A stretch of 64,000 nucleotides of DNA from GCA-2687515 sp002687515 (GCA_030745835.1 JASLNU010000077.1:13087-77086); one strand, 5' to 3'. Shown: positions 33,364 to 42,840, counted from the first letter of the stretch. Numbers and translations: made by a program. The notes: a model not told the origin generated them from the sequence alone.

Positions 33364-35307
33364 TTACCACCCCGGAGGACGGGAAATCGCAAGGTGGGAA
33401 CGGACCTCTTCCTCAGTCGGAATCCGGTCCGGCTTGATATCCTTGCCGAGAGGATTGACCTGGAAGGCGGCGGTTCCCTCGGGGAAGCCCTTCTGACGCA
33501 GAACGTCGCGCGCCACCTTGGTCTTCTCCTCGTCGATCCGGTAATCGGCCGCTTCGGCGTCGATTTCCTCGATCACCACGCCATAATATTCCTCGGCCGC
33601 TTCCATGGTCAGCCATTCGTCGATGACATCGGCCAGAACCAGTTCCGGTTCGCGGTCCAGGGGATTGCCGAAGCCGCCGCCACCCGACGAGCCGTAGAAA
33701 ATCTTGTCGCCCTTCTTGAGCCTGACGCCGGTCGCATACATACCGGCGTCGAACTCTTCATCGGTTCCCTTGTTGATAATCAGGGTCGAACCGCCGCCAT
33801 TGAGACCGCCCGAGATACCGAACGGCGTATGGATTTCGCGGTCACCGTGAATGGTCATGGTGATGTCGGTTTGGATGACCAACTCGCGGATCAGGCCGAA
33901 GCCGCCGCGCCGGAAGCCATGGCCGCAACTGTCGGGGCGCGCCTCGTAGCGGTCGAAAATGACCGGGAACCAGCGTTCTTCAAGCTCCTGCGGAATGGTC
34001 CTGGCGTTGCAGAAGCGCATGAAGATCAAGGATTTGCCGTCCTTGAAGGTGCGCGCGTTCTCGCCGCCGACGGCCCAGGTATATTGGATGAAGTCCTTCT
34101 TGGTCCTCGGGTTGTAACCACCCATGCAAAGGTTGGTCAGGCTGACCGCCGCCGGATAAACCCGCCACGGCTGATCCTTGGCCATGACCCCCGCCAAACA
34201 GGCGATGGTCACCGCCTCGATCTTATCGAAGGCGCCCGAGCAGTAACCGGTGGTCGGCGCCGGGAAGACCACATCGACGCAGGTGCCCGGCTTCGAGATG
34301 ATTTCAAGGTTGCGGATGATGCCGTGGTTGAGCGGGAACAACTGCGGGAAGCAGATCATAAAACCGAGATAGTTGCCGCCGATCAAGGTCGCCCGGCTGC
34401 CGCCCCAGGAGGCTTTCGGCTGGGGATCGGAATCGGTCCAATCGAAGGACAGCTTTGAGCCCGTCTTGGTCAGTTTGCAATGAACCCGGATCGGCGGTTT
34501 GCCTTCGGCCATGACATCCTGATCGCCGAAATCCTCGAATTCCCATTCACCGTCGGGCAGCGATTCCAGTTCCGCCAGCATCATCCGTTCGGAATAATTG
34601 AACTGCTCTTCATAGGCCTGGAAAAGGGTTTCCTTGCCGTACTTTTCACACAGTTCGACAACCCGGGCGTCGATCAGTTTGGCGGCTTCGAATTGCGCCT
34701 TCATATCGGCCCGCCGTTCGACGGCGCCGCGAATGTTAATTTCGATCAGGCTGAACAGCTCTTCGTCGAGCTCATTGTTCTTGAACAGACGGATCGGCGG
34801 GATGCGTATGCCCTCGGCGTAACAGGTGGTCGCCTCGGGGTTGAAGGTGCCCGGCATCGGCCCCCCCATATCGGCCCAGTGAATAACCGTGCACGAGAAC
34901 GAGACGATTTCGCCTTCGTAGAAAATCGGGCGGATCATGCGCACGTCGTTGACGTGCGAGCCGGTGCGGTAGGGATCACTGAAAATATAGGTATCCCCGG
35001 GCTTCATCGTATCCTTCGGGATATCCTTGAAGAGTTCGGTCACCGACGGTTCGAACGATGCATAGTGGGCGGCGGCGTCGGTATGGCCGTGCGCCACCAA
35101 GCGGGCGTCCTTGGTCAACAAGGCGTTGGAGCGGTCGCGGCCCATGCCGATCACCGGGTGATAGGCGATCCGCTCGATGGTCGTCGACGCCTCGTAGCAG
35201 GCCGCCACAAAGGCGTTGCGCAGCACCTCGAAGGTGATCAGGTCCATCTGAAGACCTTCGATGTTCGACAATTTTTCCTTGACGTCGATTTCTGCTTGAG
35301 CAGCCAT
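33364..35307 (-). CDS. hydantoinase/oxoprolinase B-family protein
   Basis: 647-residue HyuB/N-methylhydantoinase B-type subunit. Typical features are the N-terminal MDLITFEVLRNAFVAACYEASTTIERIAYHPVIG, FSDPYRTGSHVNDVRMIRPIFYEGEIVSFSCTVIHWADMGGPMPG, and the Gly-rich C-terminus FYGSSGGGGFGNPLDREPE. With HyuA it forms an ATP-dependent enzyme; characterised relatives open hydantoins and 5-oxoproline or carboxylate acetone and acetophenone. It begins 11 bp after the hyuA stop, so the two are coupled. Together with the adjacent acyl-CoA ligase the set resembles acetophenone-type carboxylation followed by CoA activation, but this is inference. Confidence 0.92.
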   Translation of the reverse strand: MAAQAEIDVKEKLSNIEGLQMDLITFEVLRNAFVAACYEASTTIERIAYHPVIGMGRDRSNALLTKDARLVAHGHTDAAAHYASFEPSVTELFKDIPKDTMKPGDTYIFSDPYRTGSHVNDVRMIRPIFYEGEIVSFSCTVIHWADMGGPMPGTFNPEATTCYAEGIRIPPIRLFKNNELDEELFSLIEINIRGAVERRADMKAQFEAAKLIDARVVELCEKYGKETLFQAYEEQFNYSERMMLAELESLPDGEWEFEDFGDQDVMAEGKPPIRVHCKLTKTGSKLSFDWTDSDPQPKASWGGSRATLIGGNYLGFMICFPQLFPLNHGIIRNLEIISKPGTCVDVVFPAPTTGYCSGAFDKIEAVTIACLAGVMAKDQPWRVYPAAVSLTNLCMGGYNPRTKKDFIQYTWAVGGENARTFKDGKSLIFMRFCNARTIPQELEERWFPVIFDRYEARPDSCGHGFRRGGFGLIRELVIQTDITMTIHGDREIHTPFGISGGLNGGGSTLIINKGTDEEFDAGMYATGVRLKKGDKIFYGSSGGGGFGNPLDREPELVLADVIDEWLTMEAAEEYYGVVIEEIDAEAADYRIDEEKTKVARDVLRQKGFPEGTAAFQVNPLGKDIKPDRIPTEEEVRSHLAISRPPGW

Positions 35308-35317
35308 TTTAGCCTCC

Positions 35318-37375
35318 TTACTGATCTACATTAATGACGAGATTGCCGTACTTGTCGACGCTGCAATGGGTTCCCGGCGGCATCACGGTTGTGGTATCGG
35401 GCTGTTCGATAACCGCCGGTCCGTCAAATTCCGCGCCCGGCGGCAATTTACCGCGCTCGTAGATGTCGGCTTCGAGAAAGTCATGACCCTTAAACCACAC
35501 CTGGCGGTTCGGCTTCCTGGCGTCTTCCAGGGATCCGGCTTCTTCGATTTCCGGCAGGTTTGGCTTGATGATCTCACCTTTTGCCACGACCCGCAAATTG
35601 ACGACTTCGACGGGGGCGTAACCGGGCGGCAGATTGTAGCCGTACTCGGCCTGCATATCGTCCATGAAATTCCGGGTGATGCCTTCCAGGTCCTTAAGCT
35701 CCCCATCGGGGAGATCGACCGTGAAAAAACGGCTTTGCGAGAAGTATTTGACATCGACATAGCGCTCGACCGAAACCATGTCTTTTTCGATGCCCTCCTT
35801 GGCCAGAATCCGATGGGATTTTTCCACCAGATTACCGACTTCCTGGTTGAGTTCATCGAAATCGAGTTCTTCCTCGGTCTTGTGAATGGGCGTCGTGAAT
35901 TCGTGTTTAACGTCGACCCGGATGGCGCCGAAAGCCGAGGCATAACCCGGCAGCGGCGGCACCACGACGGTCGGCGAGCCGATCTCGCGGGCCAGGTCAC
36001 AGGCATACAACGCGCCACCGCCGCCATAGGGCACGATGGCGAATTCACGGGGGTCCCAGCCACGCGACACGGTCTGGATACGCATCGCCATCATCAGGGC
36101 GCTCAACGCCACCATATAGGTGTTGGCGGCGGCTTCCTTGACGTCCCAGCCATAGTGATCGCCGACTTTTTTCTGCACCGCCTGGAAAGACAGATCGCCA
36201 TCGACCTTCATTTCACCGCCCAGGAAATATTCCGGATCGATGCGCCCCAGGACGATCTGGCTGTCGGTGTTGGTGGCTTCCTCGCCGCCCTGGCCGTAAC
36301 AGGCCGGGCCCGGCACGGCGCCCATGCTTTGCGGGCCGACGTTCAAGATTCCGCCGTTATCGACCCAGCTGATGCTGCCGCCGCCGGAACCGATATAAAC
36401 GGTATCCACCGAGGGCAGGCAACAGGGCACGTTCCACAGGATTTTCCATTCGTGGGTGATCGCCGGCGAGCCTTGATAAATCATCGACACATTGTTGGTG
36501 GTGCCGCCGGTCTCGAAGGCGATAACGTTGTCAAAACCGGCCAACGAGCCGATATAACCGGCCATGCCGACGGCGCCCGACACCGGCGATGAGTGGAAGG
36601 TCTTGGCCGGGAACTTGATCGCCTCGTCCATGCCGATGACACCGCCGCCCGACGTGGTAATCAGCAACGGGCCGTCATATCCCCAATCGTCCTGGAGACG
36701 TTTGGCCAATCCGCCCAAATAGTTTTTCAGGATCGGCGAAATATAGGCGTTCAATACGGTCGTACAGGTGCGTTCGAACTCCAGCATTTGCGGCAGCACT
36801 TCGTGGCTCAGGGTGACATCCACATCGGGAAGTTCTTGTGCCAAAATCTCGCGGGTGCGCAGCTCGTGAACCGGGTTCATGAAAGAATCCATGTAAACGA
36901 CGGCGATCGATTCGATCCCCCGCTTTTTACATTTTCGCGCCGCCAGAAGGACATCTTCCTCGTTGATCTCGGTGATCACGTCGCCATAGGGCCCGACCCG
37001 TTCCCTGACCGGCATCACGTTGCGCCTCGGAATAATCAGCTCCGGCGGGTCCCAATCAAGCTCGAAAGCCGAGATCCTTTCGGCCCGGCCACCGCCCAAA
37101 ACATCGCGGAAACCATCGGTCGTGATCAATGCCGTTTGAACGCCCTTGCGCTCGAGGATGGCGTTGGTCGAAACGGTGGCGCCGTGGCGGAACGATAACA
37201 CTTCGTCGCCCGAAATTCCGGCCCGTTTGAGGCCATTGATGACACCATCGAAAAAGGTCGGCGGCGTCGACGCCACCTTGCCGAGCTTCTGCTCGCCGGT
37301 CTCCATGTTGATGCAAATAACGTCGGTAAAAGTACCGCCGATGTCGGTGCCAACGACCCATTGTTTCTCAGCCAT
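35318..37375 (-). CDS. hydantoinase/oxoprolinase A-family protein
   Basis: 685-residue HyuA-type subunit with the actin-like ATPase fold. Visible are the phosphate-1 loop VVGTDIGGTFTDVICI, HGATVSTNAILERKGVQTALITTDGFRDVL, the phosphate-2 region ITTSGGGVIGMDEA, and AFETGGTTNNVSMIYQG, AIVPYGGGGALYACDLAREIG. ATP use drives ring opening or carboxylation with HyuB. It is the first gene of the hyuA-hyuB-ligase run. Upstream are 276 bp holding two copies of the GAAC-N3-ATTC operator, so it probably has its own regulated promoter although the ABC transporter gene 37652 precedes it on the same strand. Confidence 0.93.
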   Translation of the reverse strand: MAEKQWVVGTDIGGTFTDVICINMETGEQKLGKVASTPPTFFDGVINGLKRAGISGDEVLSFRHGATVSTNAILERKGVQTALITTDGFRDVLGGGRAERISAFELDWDPPELIIPRRNVMPVRERVGPYGDVITEINEEDVLLAARKCKKRGIESIAVVYMDSFMNPVHELRTREILAQELPDVDVTLSHEVLPQMLEFERTCTTVLNAYISPILKNYLGGLAKRLQDDWGYDGPLLITTSGGGVIGMDEAIKFPAKTFHSSPVSGAVGMAGYIGSLAGFDNVIAFETGGTTNNVSMIYQGSPAITHEWKILWNVPCCLPSVDTVYIGSGGGSISWVDNGGILNVGPQSMGAVPGPACYGQGGEEATNTDSQIVLGRIDPEYFLGGEMKVDGDLSFQAVQKKVGDHYGWDVKEAAANTYMVALSALMMAMRIQTVSRGWDPREFAIVPYGGGGALYACDLAREIGSPTVVVPPLPGYASAFGAIRVDVKHEFTTPIHKTEEELDFDELNQEVGNLVEKSHRILAKEGIEKDMVSVERYVDVKYFSQSRFFTVDLPDGELKDLEGITRNFMDDMQAEYGYNLPPGYAPVEVVNLRVVAKGEIIKPNLPEIEEAGSLEDARKPNRQVWFKGHDFLEADIYERGKLPPGAEFDGPAVIEQPDTTTVMPPGTHCSVDKYGNLVINVDQ

Positions 37376-37450
37376 CTTAAATTCTCCCCGCTAACATCTT
37401 CCTTGATCGGATCAGTTCAGAGTCCAATTGGGTCAACCTCAGCCACCAAG

Positions 37451-37501
37451 TTCCTTAAAAGGAACGCCATTCGGCTCCAAAAGAGAACGCTATTCTCTTT
37501 T
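37451..37501. promoter_or_regulatory. double operator upstream of hyuA
   Basis: Two related sites 23 bp apart: GAACGCCATTC (37462-37472) and GAACGCTATTC (37485-37495). The second lies in a perfect inverted repeat with 9-bp arms AAAAGAGAA and TTCTCTTTT around a 5-bp centre (37479-37501). A further TTCCTT-AA-AAGGAA palindrome overlaps the first site (37451-37464). The core GAAY-N3-ATTC recurs before the TetR gene (41181) and before the CoxG-UbiD gene (58512), so the TetR protein encoded at 41264 is the likely ligand. Confidence 0.6.
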
Positions 37502-37651
37502 AGGCATCTTTGTCAATCACTTGCCGTAAAAAAATCTAGATTTTTGTCATCAACCGGTTATTGGAGGTGAAATTCGGAACGGCCGGCGGAATATTTCTTG
37601 GCAAATTAGAAATTTCCGCCGGCCAGCCGAATTCAACAACCGGATGCGCCG

Positions 37652-38581
37652 CTATTTTTTCCGTTTAGGCGGCAGATATTTCGCGGCATTTCCCTTGGTC
37701 GCGATGATGTGCTTGATGAAGACTTTCTGTTCATGCTTCTTGCCGGAAAGCCAGTCGTTCATGATATTGACGCCCAATTTGCCCCAAACCATCGGGCTGA
37801 CGACAACCGTCATATCGATGCTGCCTTTGATCACCGCCTTGAGCGCCGGCGGCACACCATTGAGGCCGGTGATGATGACATTGGCTTTCTTGCCGGCGGT
37901 CGCAACCGCCTGACCGGCGCCCATGGCAATTTCGTCATTGCCGGCGTAAATAACCCTGACGTCGGGGTGGGCGACCAGAATATCCTCGGCCTGATTGAGG
38001 CCGCGCTCGCGGGTCAGGGCACCGGTTTGCTCATAGACGATCTTCATGCCCGACTGTTTGCCCATGCTTTCTTTGAATCCGTCCGCCAGATCCTTGAACA
38101 CATTGGCGCCCGCCGGGCCTGAAATCATCGCGATTTTACCTTTGCCGCCCGCCTTACCGGCGGCCCATTGGCCGATGTCGCGGCCAATCAGTTTTGAATC
38201 CATGGCGACAAACAGTGTCTGATATTTGGATTTTGAACCGCGCGCGATGGAAATGATCGGGATCCCGGCATCATGGGCTGATTTATAGGCGGCGCCGGTG
38301 GCGATCGCATCAATCGGCGAGATCAGGATACCGTCAACTTTTTGGGCGACCAGATCCATGACACCGTTGACCTGCTTGTTGACATCTTCGTTGGCGGTAA
38401 CGACACGGATTTTCCAGCCCAATTTCCTGGCCTGAATTTCGATGCCTTTGCGCATCACGATATAAAAGGGATTGGTGTCCGACGCCAAGGCGACGCCAAT
38501 CGTTTTACCGGCGGCTTGCACCGCGGGCGAAGCCGCCAAAATGGCGGCCAGGCCGATAATCAGAGCCAATAATTTCTTCAT
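37652..38581 (-). CDS. sugar-type ABC transporter substrate-binding protein
   Basis: 309-residue periplasmic receptor of the ribose/galactose type (RbsB-like). Signal peptide MKKLLALIIGLAAILAASPAVQAAG, then two Rossmann-type lobes: IGVALASDTNPFYIVMRKGIEIQARKLGW, VDGILISPIDAIATGAAYKSAHDAGIPIISIARG, VRVIYAGNDEIAMGAGQAV. Ligand is uncertain; neighbours hyuA and hyuB suggest a heterocycle or amide rather than a sugar. It is the last gene of the ATPase-permease-receptor run (41121 down to 37652), a less common order in which the receptor comes last, 69 bp after the permease. The hyu genes follow on the same strand. Confidence 0.94.
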   Translation of the reverse strand: MKKLLALIIGLAAILAASPAVQAAGKTIGVALASDTNPFYIVMRKGIEIQARKLGWKIRVVTANEDVNKQVNGVMDLVAQKVDGILISPIDAIATGAAYKSAHDAGIPIISIARGSKSKYQTLFVAMDSKLIGRDIGQWAAGKAGGKGKIAMISGPAGANVFKDLADGFKESMGKQSGMKIVYEQTGALTRERGLNQAEDILVAHPDVRVIYAGNDEIAMGAGQAVATAGKKANVIITGLNGVPPALKAVIKGSIDMTVVVSPMVWGKLGVNIMNDWLSGKKHEQKVFIKHIIATKGNAAKYLPPKRKK

Positions 38582-38650
38582 GCTAATCCTCCAGTTAAGA
38601 TTGATGGGTGTTTGGTTCAGGTTGATATAATTCTTGCTTTGATATCCCGG

Positions 38651-39652
38651 TCAGGTTCGCCTGGATTTGATCTGGTCGGCGGCGGCGGCGGCGATAATCA
38701 CCAGCCCGACGGCAACGCGTTGCCAATAGGAGTGCACGTTCAACAGGTTCAAGCCGTTTGCCAACACCATCATAATGAACACGCCGATCATACTCTTGTA
38801 AAGTTTACCGACCCCGCCATGCAGGGCGGCGCCGCCGAGGACGACGGCGGCAATCGACGTCAGTTCGTAAAATTCGCCGGCGGTCGGTTGGCCGGACTGT
38901 AGGCGCGAGGCCAGCATGACCCCGGCGACGCCGCCAAGGACGCCACACCAGACGTAAGCCGAGGTCACAACCCGCTTTACCTGAATACCGGCCAGGAATG
39001 CCGCCTCGGTGTTGCCGCCGGTGGCAAACAAGCGCCGCCCATAGGCCGTAAAATGCAACAACCAGTTAAATATGATGAACAAAATAACCGGCACCCAGAT
39101 CAAGTAATGAATGCCGAGAAAACGGCCGCTGCCGAGTTCGAGGAAAATTTCCGGCAACCCATCCTCGCCGACGATCGGGCGGCCGTCGGTAATCAGCAAC
39201 ACGACACCGCGCACAATGACCATCGTCCCTAGCGTCGCGATAAAGGTATTCACCTTCAAATGCGATACAATGATGCCGTTGACGTAGCCAACCGCGGCGC
39301 CCGCCGCGATCCCGGCGGCGATCCCCAGCGGAACATTGGTTTCCAGCATAACCCAGGCGGAAACGCAGCCCGATAGCGCCACAATAGATCCAACCGACAG
39401 ATCAAAACCGCCGGAAATTATGACGTATGTCATCCCCATCGCGACGATGGCCATCACCGACGCCTGCAAAAGAATATTGGAAAGGTTGACCGGCGATAAA
39501 AACCGATCGGAGAGCAGCGCCGTCCCCAAACAAAGCACAACCAGCGCCATCAACGGCATTTGGTCCAGAACCGAGACCAGCGTAAACCGTTTTTCGCCGG
39601 CTTCGAGCGCGACCGGCGCGGCCACGCTTTGATTTTCGCTACCGTTCGTCAT
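38651..39652 (-). CDS. sugar-type ABC transporter permease
   Basis: 333-residue RbsC-like inner-membrane permease. About eight to ten hydrophobic helices; family words include ILLQASVMAIVAMGMTYVIISGGFDLSVGSIVALSG near the N-terminus, VNGIIVSHLKVNTFIATLGTMVIVRGVVLLITDG, NTEAAFLAGIQVKRVVTSAYVWCGVLGGVAGVMLASRLQSGQP, and SIAAVVLGGAALHGGVGK. Its start overlaps the ATPase stop by four bases (ATGA type), so translation is coupled. It forms the channel with the 39649-41121 ATPase. Confidence 0.95.
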   Translation of the reverse strand: MTNGSENQSVAAPVALEAGEKRFTLVSVLDQMPLMALVVLCLGTALLSDRFLSPVNLSNILLQASVMAIVAMGMTYVIISGGFDLSVGSIVALSGCVSAWVMLETNVPLGIAAGIAAGAAVGYVNGIIVSHLKVNTFIATLGTMVIVRGVVLLITDGRPIVGEDGLPEIFLELGSGRFLGIHYLIWVPVILFIIFNWLLHFTAYGRRLFATGGNTEAAFLAGIQVKRVVTSAYVWCGVLGGVAGVMLASRLQSGQPTAGEFYELTSIAAVVLGGAALHGGVGKLYKSMIGVFIMMVLANGLNLLNVHSYWQRVAVGLVIIAAAAADQIKSRRT

Positions 39653-41121
39653 CCGCCCAAAGCTTCCCTCAGATAACCTTCACTATATTCGCCTGATTCT
39701 CGGGACATACGGGCGACGATATCACCTTGCCGCATGGCCAGGATATTATCACTCATATTGATAACCTCTACCATTTCAGAAGAAGCAAACAGCACACCGC
39801 CGCCTTGTTCGGTGAAATCTCTCATTAGCCTGTGGATGCGTGCCTTGGCGCCGACATCAATGCCGTCGGTCGGTTTATCGAGCAACAACACCTTGGGATT
39901 TCCCATCAGCCAGCGGGCAAAAATCACTTTCTGCTGATTACCGCCGGAAAGAAAACGAACCAATTTTTTCGGATCACGCGGCCGGATATCCAAAGTCTCC
40001 ATCAGATCGTCGACGACATTGTTGATCCTTTTCATGTCGAGCCGCCAGCCGTTCGATACCTCTGAAAGATGGGGCAAAACGATATTGTCGCGCACGCTTA
40101 AATCATACATCAGCGCTTTTCGCCGCTCGCCCGGCACCATTCCAATACCGTTATTAATGGCATCTTTCGGTTTTCTGAGGTTCAAATTATTGCCGGCAAT
40201 GGTCAACGAGGTGGCGCTATCGCCGGCGCCGAAAAGCTTCTGCAAATATTCGGGCGTGCCGCTGCCAAGCAGCCCGGCCAATCCCAGCACTTCGCCACGG
40301 CGCAAGTTAAGCTCGCCATCATATTCAATAAGCGGATCGCCGAACTCTAGTTTATGGGGGTGATGCAATTCCTGCAGATCGCGGCCGGTCATCAAGCGGA
40401 TAATATTTTCCTTCTCGATTTCACCGCGTATCGAGACATCAACGACTTTCCCGTCCCGCAATGTCGTGCAGCGGTCGGAAAGTTCGACGACTTCCTCGAG
40501 CCTGTGCGACACATAGATAATGCCGACCTTCTGCTCTTTAAGCGAATGAATGATTTCGAACAACCGCTCCGCTTCCCGGTGTTCAAGCGAAGCCGTCGGT
40601 TCGTCGAGGATCAGTATCCTGGCCTGATACAGAAGCGCCTTGGCGATAACCACCAACTGCCGTTCGGCGAAAGGCAACCTATTCACGGAAATATCGAGCG
40701 GGCCATGGTAGTTCAATCTTTTCAACGCTTCACCCGCCCGCTCCCGCATGCGGCGGCGGTCGAGCGCCGGAATAAAACCCAACCATCTTGTTGACGGTAT
40801 TTCCCCGAGCGTAACGTTTTCAGCTACCGTCGCATCGGGAACCAATTGCATTTCCTGAGGGATAATAACGATACCGGCATTCAGGGCTTCTCTCGGATCG
40901 GTTATTTCCGATGGCGCGCCATCAATGATTATTTCACCGGAATCCTTTTTATAAATTCCTCCCAGAATTCTAATAAGGGTCGATTTGCCGGCGCCGTTTT
41001 CACCGACCAGCGTGTGCACTTCGCCCGCCGCCAGATCAAACGAAACCTTATTCAGCGCCTGGGTGCCGTAAAACTGCTTGGATATTTCGCGGACGGCCAA
41101 CAGGTCCGTGTTATCAGCCAA
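39649..41121 (-). CDS. sugar-type ABC transporter ATPase (double NBD)
   Basis: 490-residue duplicated nucleotide-binding protein, RbsA/MglA type. First NBD: Walker A GENGAGKSTLIRIL, Q-loop, LPFAERQLVVIAKALLYQARILILDEPTASLE. Second NBD: degenerate Walker A GLLGSGTPEYLQ, the signature FLSGGNQQKVIFARWLMGNPKVLLLDKPTDGIDVGAK with Lys where the catalytic Glu normally sits. This asymmetry is usual for the family. It is the first gene of its operon; the start faces the TetR gene across 142 bp that carry the operator at 41180-41192. Confidence 0.96.
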   Translation of the reverse strand: MADNTDLLAVREISKQFYGTQALNKVSFDLAAGEVHTLVGENGAGKSTLIRILGGIYKKDSGEIIIDGAPSEITDPREALNAGIVIIPQEMQLVPDATVAENVTLGEIPSTRWLGFIPALDRRRMRERAGEALKRLNYHGPLDISVNRLPFAERQLVVIAKALLYQARILILDEPTASLEHREAERLFEIIHSLKEQKVGIIYVSHRLEEVVELSDRCTTLRDGKVVDVSIRGEIEKENIIRLMTGRDLQELHHPHKLEFGDPLIEYDGELNLRRGEVLGLAGLLGSGTPEYLQKLFGAGDSATSLTIAGNNLNLRKPKDAINNGIGMVPGERRKALMYDLSVRDNIVLPHLSEVSNGWRLDMKRINNVVDDLMETLDIRPRDPKKLVRFLSGGNQQKVIFARWLMGNPKVLLLDKPTDGIDVGAKARIHRLMRDFTEQGGGVLFASSEMVEVINMSDNILAMRQGDIVARMSRESGEYSEGYLREALGG

Positions 41122-41179
41122 TCTCCCGTCTCCCTCGTCTTCGATAAGGTTATATTTTTTGTTAGACCTTGATCAATAA

Positions 41180-41192
41180 AGAATAGTATTCT
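41180..41192. promoter_or_regulatory. operator palindrome between ABC operon and TetR gene
   Basis: AGAATA-G-TATTCT, a perfect inverted repeat with core GAATAGTATTC (41181-41191), followed by CTCT as in the hyuA site. Together with the preceding TCAATAAA it matches the reverse complement of the site at 58512-58530. It lies in the divergent gap, where a TetR repressor would control both directions. Confidence 0.6.
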
Positions 41193-41263
41193 CTAATAAG
41201 AAACAAAGAGTCAACCGGTAGATTCCGTTCGGCTCAGACAATTATAATACGATTAGGTAGCAG

Positions 41264-41860
41264 ATGGCCCAGGTTAAAAAGACATCGGTGCGCGACGCCA
41301 TTTTGGAAAGTGCGACGGAACTTTTCACCGAACACGGTTATTCCAATACGACACTCGCCGATATCGCCCGCGACGCCGCCATCACCATGTCAAATATATA
41401 CAACTACTACGACTCGAAGCTCGATGTTTTGTACGCCATTTACGAACCCTGGCTGGACCAACGGATCGAATATGTGGCGCAGGAAACAGATAAAATCGAA
41501 GACCCTAGGGAAAAAATGCGTTTTCTGTTGAAGTATTTGTTCAGCGATCTGCCCGCCGACACCAATTGTTTCGCCAACAACTTCATGCAAGCCATCGTCA
41601 CCCGGAAATCGGAAGAGAATTACTCTCGCGATCTGCTTCTGCGGTCCGAGGAAAAAATATCCGGGATCATTCGAAAAGCAGTGCCGGATACGGTCAAGGA
41701 CGCCCTCGCCGATAACATTTTGACCCACCTCCTGTTTATGGCCCATGACGGTTTTGTCATCAATTACGCCCTCAACGGGCCGTCGCGCCGGGTCGACGCC
41801 ATTGTCGATCTGCTTTGCAATCTGATTTTCAGTTCGGCCGCCGCCGATACTTCCTCTTGA
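41264..41860 (+). CDS. TetR/AcrR-family transcriptional regulator
   Basis: 198 residues. The N-terminal helix-turn-helix is clear (VRDAILESATELFTEHGYSNTTLADIARDAAITMSNIYNYYDSKLDVLYAIYE), and the helical C-terminal domain (FANNFMQAIVTRKSEENYSRDLLLRSEEKISGIIRKAV) binds an unknown ligand. It is divergent from the sugar-type ABC/hyu genes. The GAAY-N3-ATTC palindromes at 37451-37501, 41180-41192 and 58512-58522 fit the size of a TetR dimer site, so I infer it controls these promoters and its own. The next gene (41872) begins 11 bp after its stop. Confidence 0.93.
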   Translation: MAQVKKTSVRDAILESATELFTEHGYSNTTLADIARDAAITMSNIYNYYDSKLDVLYAIYEPWLDQRIEYVAQETDKIEDPREKMRFLLKYLFSDLPADTNCFANNFMQAIVTRKSEENYSRDLLLRSEEKISGIIRKAVPDTVKDALADNILTHLLFMAHDGFVINYALNGPSRRVDAIVDLLCNLIFSSAAADTSS

Positions 41861-41871
41861 CGGGAATTGCC

Positions 41872-42840
41872 ATGGCACGGAAGGAACCTTTCCAGCCGAA
41901 CCCCGAACAATTGAAACTGGCGCCCGATATTAGCGGCCGGGAAATCAACGGCGTCGGTGAAAGCGGGCGAAGACGGCCAACCCGCATTTATTGGCACGAC
42001 CCGGACACCATCGCCCACGGCAAGATGCAGCTTTGGTTTTATTCGCAAAACAACAGCGCGCGCGCCGCCGAAGCCCGGCGCATCGCTTATCAAATCGACG
42101 CCCTGCCGTTGCCCGATATCGCCGGCAAAAAAGAACAGGCGCCGGCCGGAGAATGGACCGCCAAGGTGAAGGAGCTGGCGCTCCGGGCGAGCGCCGAATC
42201 GGTGGGCATCGCCAGAATGCGGCCCGAGTGGCTGTTCGAGGGAAGCGACCTCGACTACCGCTGGATCATCATCGTCGCCATGAAGATGGACTTCGACAAC
42301 CTGGCCCAGGCGCCGAGCGTCACCACTTCCGTCGAAACCATGGCCCAATATAGCCGGGGCGCGAAGATCGCCAAAACGGTCGCCGGCTGGATCAGGGAGC
42401 GGGGCTGGGACGCCCACCCGCATTGCGGTCCGGCATCGGGACCGGTGTTGCTGATCCCGGCGGCCATCGAAGCCGGCATCGGTCAGCTTGGCAAACACGG
42501 CTCGATGATCAGCCGGCAACACGGCTCCAACTTCCGCCTGGCCGGGATCATGACCGATCTTCCGCTGATCGCCGATGAGCCGGCCGACTTCGGTTCCGAC
42601 GATTTTTGCCAGAGCTGCAAAATCTGCATCGACGCCTGTCCGCCGCTGGCGATCGGCAATGAAAAGCAAATGGTCCGGGGCGATCGAAAATGGTATACCG
42701 ACTTCGACAGGTGCGTTTACTATTTCAACGAAAATATGAGCTGTGCCATCTGCCTCGCGGTCTGCCCCTGGAGCAAACCCGGCGCCGCCCCGAAACTGGC
42801 CGAAAAAATGCTGCGCAGAAGGCAAAAGGCGGGCGCCTGA
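41872..42840 (+). CDS. reductive-dehalogenase-like [4Fe-4S] protein
   Basis: 322 residues. The C-terminal half follows reductive dehalogenases (RdhA): DAHPHCGPASGP, AIEAGIGQLGKHGSMISRQHGSNFRLAGIMTDLPL, then two ferredoxin motifs, FCQSCKICIDACP and, 50 residues later, CVYYF ... CAICLAVCPWSKPG. The same domain order occurs in the cobamide-dependent epoxyqueuosine reductase QueG, but the TDLPL-DFCQSC wording is RdhA-like. There is no Tat leader and no RdhB anchor, so it would be cytoplasmic, like catabolic RdhAs but much shorter. ATG 41872 is chosen over an upstream frame overlapping the TetR gene. Probably cotranscribed with tetR. Confidence 0.8.
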   Translation: MARKEPFQPNPEQLKLAPDISGREINGVGESGRRRPTRIYWHDPDTIAHGKMQLWFYSQNNSARAAEARRIAYQIDALPLPDIAGKKEQAPAGEWTAKVKELALRASAESVGIARMRPEWLFEGSDLDYRWIIIVAMKMDFDNLAQAPSVTTSVETMAQYSRGAKIAKTVAGWIRERGWDAHPHCGPASGPVLLIPAAIEAGIGQLGKHGSMISRQHGSNFRLAGIMTDLPLIADEPADFGSDDFCQSCKICIDACPPLAIGNEKQMVRGDRKWYTDFDRCVYYFNENMSCAICLAVCPWSKPGAAPKLAEKMLRRRQKAGA

